A DNA stretch of 9,101 bases from Candidatus Bipolaricaulota bacterium (GTDB lineage Bacteria; Bipolaricaulota; Bipolaricaulia; Bipolaricaulales; Bipolaricaulaceae): assembly GCA_021163465.1 (NCBI GenBank), contig JAGGWU010000031.1, positions 1 through 9,101 of the forward strand. The letters are read 5' to 3'. The position numbers and the translations under genes were made by a program. The stretch's first letter is position 1. Each line of letters begins with the position of its first letter. Below the pieces are notes generated by a model. The model did no database searches, was not told where the DNA came from, and saw nothing but the letters and a program-made list of their open reading frames with translations. Of this stretch, positions 5,350-9,101 are shown in pieces.

Positions 5350-6725
5350 CGCCACCTCACCACCTTTCGGAAGAAGAGAAGGATCGGGAATATCTCCAGC
5401 CTCCCCATCCACATGAGGAGCATGAGCACCAACTTCGCCCCCGCGGGGGCCCCGGGCCGGGCGATCCCCACCGAAAGCCCCACCGTCCCCTGGGCCGAGG
5501 CGGCCTCGAACAGGGAATCGGCGAGTCCATAACCCATAAGGGTAAGGGAGAGGACGGCCGCCGCCAGTACCCCGAGATAGAGGAGCGCGTATGCGGCAAA
5601 ACCCAAGGCCTCGTCGGCGGAGAAGGTCCGGCCGAGGATCCTGAAGGGGACCTGGGCGCTATCCGGGAGGCGCGTCCTCCGCACCGCCCATACGATCAGG
5701 GCTACGAGGCCCAAAAGCCGGAAGAGCTTTATCCCCCCCGCGGTGGAACCGCCCATACCCCCGAGGAACATCCCCAGGATTAGGGCCCAACGGGCGGGCG
5801 GAGGAAGGGAGCCGGTGGGCACTGTGGCGAAGCCCGTGGTGGTGGTCGCCGATATCCCCTGGAACAGACCGAGGCCGCCGGAGCGGGCCGCCCCGGCGAT
5901 GATGCCCCCAAGGAGCAGGGGCACTAAGAACAGGAGCCAAAGCTCCCGCTCCCCCAAGGCCTTCCTCCGGCCTTTGGGCGAGAACAACGCCCAAAAGAGG
6001 GGGAAGCTCGTGGCCCCAAGCAACATGAACACGGAAACCACCGCCTCGACCCCTGGGGAGCGGTAATGGCGGATGGAGTCCGAGTAAGGGGAAAAACCCC
6101 CGGTGGAAATGGTGGAGAGGGCGTGCAGCAGGCCGTCGAACGGCCCCATGCCCGCCAAAAGATAAGCCCCGTATCCGAGCGCCGTGAGAGCGCAGTATAC
6201 CGCCGCAACCCGCCGGGTCATGAGCCTCACGTTCCCGAAGATGTTCTCCTGGCCGTACTCGGCGGCGTAGAGGGACAGGGCGGTCCGGCCGGGGGGGAGG
6301 ATAAGGGCCAAGGATAGGACCACGATCCCCGCCCCCCCGATCCACTGGTAAAGGGAGCGGAAAAAGAGCAGGGACCGGGGAAGCTCCTCGGGCACGAAGA
6401 CCGAGAGCCCCGTGGTGGTGATCCCCGAGAGGGCCTCGAACCACCCGTCCAGAAACGTCCCTTTGTCCAGGAAAGGGATCGCCCCAAGGAGGGAAAAGAG
6501 GAGGTAGCTTGTGGCCACAAACGTCAAGGCCTCCTGGGCATTCAAATTGGGAATATGTCCCCATCGAATCCAGGCCAACCCCAAGCACGTGCTCCCGATC
6601 CCCAGCCCGAGGAAGTACCAGAGCTCGGGGCGTTCCCCGAAGGCCGCGGCCACCGCCGCGGTCATGAGGGTCGCTACCCCAAAGACAAAAAGGACATAGC
6701 CCCACAACCCACTCCTGGTTCCCAT
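5346..6725 (-). CDS. trkH: Trk/Ktr K+ transporter membrane subunit TrkH (copy 1)
   Basis: A 459-residue inner-membrane K+ channel-like transporter with four membrane-pore-membrane repeats. The four selectivity-filter segments are ITTTGLSV (102-109), STISTGGF (204-211), TTTTGFAT (294-301) and GTVGLSVG (413-420), each with the key glycine. The GGMGGSTAGGIK stretch (322-333) is the flexible gating loop of the third repeat, and R442 in MGRLEI matches the conserved Arg of the last helix. The partner TrkA1 is encoded immediately downstream with a four-base overlap. The ATG at 6723-6725 is the first possible start, since an in-frame stop lies four codons upstream. No SD precedes it; a TACCAT element eight bases upstream suggests a leaderless or nearly leaderless message. 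The C-terminal 60 residues closely resemble TrkH2; the rest is much more divergent. Confidence 0.94.
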   Translation of the reverse strand: MGTRSGLWGYVLFVFGVATLMTAAVAAAFGERPELWYFLGLGIGSTCLGLAWIRWGHIPNLNAQEALTFVATSYLLFSLLGAIPFLDKGTFLDGWFEALSGITTTGLSVFVPEELPRSLLFFRSLYQWIGGAGIVVLSLALILPPGRTALSLYAAEYGQENIFGNVRLMTRRVAAVYCALTALGYGAYLLAGMGPFDGLLHALSTISTGGFSPYSDSIRHYRSPGVEAVVSVFMLLGATSFPLFWALFSPKGRRKALGERELWLLFLVPLLLGGIIAGAARSGGLGLFQGISATTTTGFATVPTGSLPPPARWALILGMFLGGMGGSTAGGIKLFRLLGLVALIVWAVRRTRLPDSAQVPFRILGRTFSADEALGFAAYALLYLGVLAAAVLSLTLMGYGLADSLFEAASAQGTVGLSVGIARPGAPAGAKLVLMLLMWMGRLEIFPILLFFRKVVRWR

Positions 6726-6733
6726 GTGAAGTT

Positions 6734-6762
6734 ATGGTATCGTGGAAGCCCCCGTTGGAGAA
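6734..6762 (-). promoter_or_regulatory. Possible promoter for leaderless trkH1
   Basis: On the minus strand TACCAT (6734-6739) lies eight bases before the trkH1 ATG, where a -10 box would put the transcript start within about two bases of the start codon. The -35 position (6757-6762) reads TTCTCC, a weak match. There is no SD. Confidence 0.4.
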
Positions 6763-6766
6763 AGCT

Positions 6767-6795
6767 TTGCCAGGACCGGATTCCGTCTGTACCAT
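6767..6795 (+). promoter_or_regulatory. Promoter for near-leaderless trkA2
   Basis: TTGCCA (6767-6772), a 17-base spacer and TACCAT (6790-6795). The -10 box ends ten bases before the trkA2 ATG, so the leader would be about three to four bases. This fits the absence of an SD. The -35 box overlaps a perfect 8-bp palindrome AAAGCTTT (6761-6768). Confidence 0.5.
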
Positions 6796-6805
6796 TTCTC
6801 AAGCT

Positions 6806-7468
6806 ATGTACATCATCGTCGTCGGGGCGGGGGGGATCGGGACGGCGTTGGTGGAGATCGCCGTCCGCGATCGTCATAACGTGGTGGTGATAGAAAGGGA
6901 CCCCCAAAAGGCGGACCTTTTGAGCCGCCGTCACGATGTCCTGGTGATAAACGCCGATGCCACCTCCGTGGAAGTCCTGCGGGAGGCCGGGGCAGAGCGG
7001 GCCGACGCCGTCGTGGCCACCACGGGAGACGATGCGACGAATCTCATGATCGTAGCATTGGCACAAAAGCTGGAGATCCCCTCCATCGTCTCGGTGGTGA
7101 ACAACCGGGAGCATACCGAACTTTTCCGGAAGTTGGGGGCCAACGTGATGGAGAACCCGGACGTGATCGTGGCTGAATATCTCTACAATGCGGTGCAACG
7201 GCCCAAGCTCAAGGATCTCGTGACCCTGTCCGGGGGGGCCCAGGTGTTCCGGGCGGTGGTCACCGAACGCTCACCCTTGGTGGGAAAATCCCTGCGGGAG
7301 GCGGGGGAGAACGGACTCATCCCCGATGGAATCCTGATCGCCGCCATCGAGCGTGAGGGCCAGACCGTCATCCCCTCCGGGGCCACCGTGATCCAGGCCG
7401 GGGACCTCATCACCGTGTTCTCCAAGGGTCACGCCTCCGACGCCCTGGTGGAACGGCTCACCGGCTGA
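6806..7468 (+). CDS. trkA: Trk/Ktr K+ uptake regulatory subunit TrkA (copy 2)
   Basis: A 220-residue single-RCK regulatory protein, the same length as copy 1 but clearly different in sequence. RCK_N begins MYIIVVGAGGIG with GxGxxG at residues 7-12 and E30 as the acidic end of strand 2; NADATSVEVLREAG (49-62) and VATTGDDATNLM (70-81) follow the family pattern. RCK_C runs from about residue 145, with SPLVGKSLREAG (156-167) and a closing VIQAGDLITVF (195-205). The ATG at 6806-6808 is preferred because it gives the usual family N-terminus. The frame is open upstream to an ATG at 6734, but those 24 residues are not TrkA-like and cover the predicted promoter. There is no SD at either start. It is followed after eight bases by trkH2, its likely partner. 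Confidence 0.93.
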   Translation: MYIIVVGAGGIGTALVEIAVRDRHNVVVIERDPQKADLLSRRHDVLVINADATSVEVLREAGAERADAVVATTGDDATNLMIVALAQKLEIPSIVSVVNNREHTELFRKLGANVMENPDVIVAEYLYNAVQRPKLKDLVTLSGGAQVFRAVVTERSPLVGKSLREAGENGLIPDGILIAAIEREGQTVIPSGATVIQAGDLITVFSKGHASDALVERLTG

Positions 7469-7476
7469 GAACCCCT

Positions 7477-8955
7477 ATGACCTTCGACGACCTGCGGATC
7501 GTCCTCCGGGACCTGGGGTGGCTCGCCCCGGTGGTGGGGATTATGGCCCTCGTTTCCCTTCCTGTGGCCATCGTCTTCGGGGAGTGGTATGCCCTCGGGC
7601 CCTTCGCGCTCACCGCCGCCGTTTCCTTCGGCGTGGGCCTCTTCCTTTACCTTCCCTTCCGGCGGGCGGGGGAGGCGCGGCTCAAGCACGGGCTTTTGGT
7701 GGCGGCGGTGGGATGGCTTTTGGTCTCGGCCCTGGGGGCACTCCCCTTTTACCTCGTCGCCCTGCGGCTCGTCCCTGGGGAGGTATACCCGTTCGCCGAC
7801 TTCGCCGCGGCCTTCTTCGAGTCGGTTTCGGGGTACACGGGCACAGGGCTCACCATGGTCACCCGGCCGGACCTCCTCCCTAGGGTGCTACAGTGGTGGC
7901 GGTCGTTCACCGAGTGGGTGGGGGGAATGGGTGTCATCGTCCTCATGCTCACCCTGATCGTGGGACCGGGGACCTCCGTGGTGAGCCTCTACTTCGCCGA
8001 GGCCCGGACGGAGCGGATCCATCCATCGGTGGTCTCCACCGTGCGCACCATGTGGTGGATCTTCACTTTGTATACCCTGGCGGCCATGGTGGCCCTGTGG
8101 GGGGCGGGGATGCCCCCCTGGGAGGCGTTGAACCACGCCATGACCGGGATCTCCACCGGCGGGTTCGCGTTATGGCCGGAGTCCATCGCCCACTACGATT
8201 CCCCGGCCATCGAGGCAGTGGCCATTGTGATCATGCTGGCGGGGGCCATCAGCTTTGCCGTCCACTACCGGGCGATGCAGCGGGGGGCCGGGATCTTCCT
8301 TCTGGATCTTCAGACGCGGTGGCTCCTTCTTCTTGCGCTTCTGGGAACGGTGCTTGTGGCGGGGGAAAACCTTCTTCGGGGCTTGGGGCCGGAATCCTCC
8401 CTGCGGCAGGGGGCGTTCCAGGTGGTCTCGGCCCTAACTTGCACGGGATTTCAGACCGCGCCCATCCGGGAGTGGTCGGACACCGCCAAGCTCCTCTTGT
8501 CCACGGCCATGGTGATCGGGGGGGCGGCGGGGTCCACCGCCGGGGGGATCAAGGTGATGCGGTTCGCGTTATTGGTGCGAGGGGTGAGCTGGCGGCTGAA
8601 GAAGATCGTGTCCCCAGGTGGGGCATTGGTGCCCATGCGGTTGGGGAGGGAGCTCCTCCCGGACCCCGAGGCGGCCAAGCGGCTGGAGGAGGCCTCGGTA
8701 TTGGCGTTTCTTTGGCTCGGGTTCCTGTTTCTTGGGGTTTTGGTGCTTTCCCATCTTCTGCCGGAGGGGTTCAGCTTGGCGGACGTGGTGTTCGAGGTGG
8801 CCTCGGCCCAGGGGAACGTGGGGCTATCGGTGGGGATCACCCAGCCCACGATGCCCACGGGGGCGAAGCTCTTGCTTTGCTTTAACATGTGGATCGGGCG
8901 TCTGGAGATCATCCCCGTCCTCATGTTCGTCCGCTCCCACGCCTTCAGGAGGTGA
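7477..8955 (+). CDS. trkH: Trk/Ktr K+ transporter membrane subunit TrkH (copy 2)
   Basis: A 492-residue inner-membrane K+ transporter subunit. Filter segments are YTGTGLTM (120-127), ISTGGFAL (225-232), TCTGFQTA (321-328) and GNVGLSVG (446-453). All four key glycines are present, but the first loop reads TGTG where TTTG is usual and is found in TrkH1. The gating loop GGAAGSTAGGIK (348-359) and the final-helix WIGRLEI with R475 are conserved. The ATG at 7477 comes eight bases after the trkA2 stop, with no recognisable SD, so translation probably continues from trkA2. The 3' end overlaps the frame of the following gene and carries its SD. It is more hydrophilic than TrkH1 between residues 376 and 404 (KKIVSPGG to KRLEE), a cytoplasmic loop before the fourth repeat. 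Confidence 0.94.
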   Translation: MTFDDLRIVLRDLGWLAPVVGIMALVSLPVAIVFGEWYALGPFALTAAVSFGVGLFLYLPFRRAGEARLKHGLLVAAVGWLLVSALGALPFYLVALRLVPGEVYPFADFAAAFFESVSGYTGTGLTMVTRPDLLPRVLQWWRSFTEWVGGMGVIVLMLTLIVGPGTSVVSLYFAEARTERIHPSVVSTVRTMWWIFTLYTLAAMVALWGAGMPPWEALNHAMTGISTGGFALWPESIAHYDSPAIEAVAIVIMLAGAISFAVHYRAMQRGAGIFLLDLQTRWLLLLALLGTVLVAGENLLRGLGPESSLRQGAFQVVSALTCTGFQTAPIREWSDTAKLLLSTAMVIGGAAGSTAGGIKVMRFALLVRGVSWRLKKIVSPGGALVPMRLGRELLPDPEAAKRLEEASVLAFLWLGFLFLGVLVLSHLLPEGFSLADVVFEVASAQGNVGLSVGITQPTMPTGAKLLLCFNMWIGRLEIIPVLMFVRSHAFRR

Positions 8956-8957
8956 TC
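8947..8957 (+). promoter_or_regulatory. Extended SD that decides the pckA-like start
   Basis: AGGAGGTGATC is complementary to the 3' end of typical bacterial 16S rRNA over 11 bases. It overlaps the trkH2 stop. The GTG at 8952 is part of this SD and unlikely to use it; the TTG at 8961 lies eight bases after AGGAGG and fits best. Confidence 0.6.
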
Positions 8958-8960
8958 GAG

Positions 8961-9101
8961 TTGGGGGTGGTAGAGGTTGAACGGCTTCTTGGGGAACATC
9001 CCGATGTGTGGACCAACCCGCCGCGACGGGAGTTGATCTCCCAGGCCATCCGCCGGCGGGAGGCGATCGTGACCGCCTCCGGGGCCCTGGCCACCTGGAC
9101 C
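8961..9101 (+). CDS. pckA: Probable phosphoenolpyruvate carboxykinase (ATP), N-terminal fragment
   Basis: Only 47 residues are visible before the right edge. The pattern WTNPPRRELISQAIRRREA followed by IVTASGALATWT matches the N-terminal region of ATP-dependent PEP carboxykinase, where an Asn-rich start, a helix and a GAL...T motif come just before the TGRSPKDKF segment, which would lie beyond base 9101. The enzyme converts oxaloacetate and ATP to PEP, ADP and CO2. A GTG start at 8952 would overlap the trkH2 stop as GTGA and add three residues; the TTG at 8961 is preferred for its spacing to the SD. The tight linkage suggests co-transcription with trkA2-trkH2. The call rests on a short, moderately conserved region, so another ATP-binding enzyme is not excluded. 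Confidence 0.6.
   Translation, partial: MGVVEVERLLGEHPDVWTNPPRRELISQAIRRREAIVTASGALATWT

Noticed and set aside
5350..5412. N-terminal extension of trkA1 by 21 codons
   Set aside because: It would lie wholly within trkH1 and precede the standard TrkA N-terminus; the GTG at 5347-5349 fits better.
5659..6795. Long open frame (378 codons) on the minus strand in a different phase from trkH1
   Set aside because: The translation is a Gly/Arg/Pro/His-rich shadow of trkH1 with no domain pattern; all four TrkH filter motifs are in the other phase.
6734..6805. N-terminal extension of trkA2 by 24 codons from the ATG at 6734
   Set aside because: The residues do not resemble TrkA and the region contains a good -35/-10 pair; the ATG at 6806 gives the usual N-terminus.
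6726..6805. A K+- or c-di-AMP-sensing riboswitch before the trk genes
   Set aside because: The gap is only 80 bases, both starts look leaderless, and no large structured element is visible.
7893..8885. 330-codon open frame on the plus strand inside trkH2
   Set aside because: Low-complexity Gly/His-rich out-of-phase translation of a well-supported TrkH gene.

Overview
This window is very gene-dense, GC-rich bacterial DNA. About 97% is protein-coding, most gaps are under 30 bases, and several stop and start codons overlap by four bases. Near-perfect Shine-Dalgarno (SD) sequences such as AGGAGGTGA and AGGAGGTGATC mark it as bacterial. The mix of K+ uptake genes, a complex I/Mrp-type proton-channel subunit, PanB and an apparent ATP-dependent PEP carboxykinase would suit a deep-branching, possibly thermophilic bacterium. 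A Bipolaricaulota/Acetothermia-like lineage is only a guess. I see no mobile element, tRNA, rRNA or CRISPR array.

Layout. (1) Bases 1-1046, +: the C-terminal part of a NuoL/M/N-MrpD-type membrane subunit, cut by the window edge. (2) Bases 1048-2420, -: an apparent operon read leftward, encoding a ribbon-helix-helix (RHH) regulator, PanB (pantothenate pathway) and a small DUF4282 membrane protein. (3) Bases 2421-2539: a compact divergent promoter region with two overlapping promoters and a 16-bp near-palindrome between them. (4) Bases 2540-3058, +: a nitroreductase-family flavoprotein. (5) Bases 3055-6725, -: a four-gene operon in transcription order trkH1, trkA1, a PPC/DUF296 protein and a bacterial eRF1-like (baeRF/Vms1-type) protein. 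(6) Bases 6726-6805: a second divergent promoter region whose flanking genes lack SD sequences and look leaderless or nearly so. (7) Bases 6806-8955, +: trkA2 and trkH2, a second complete Trk/Ktr system. (8) Bases 8961-9101, +: the start of what looks like pckA, cut by the right edge.

The main theme is potassium. Two complete, non-identical TrkH-TrkA pairs sit back to back, each with a 220-residue single-RCK TrkA subunit, but with opposite gene order (H then A on the left, A then H on the right). The left pair is tightly coupled to a PPC-domain protein and an eRF1-like protein, an unusual link between K+ uptake and a probable ribosome-associated factor. The second theme is the RHH gene, which probably regulates itself, panB and the divergent nitroreductase through the palindrome in the shared promoter region. 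Functional calls rest on motifs and remembered family patterns; no database search was possible.
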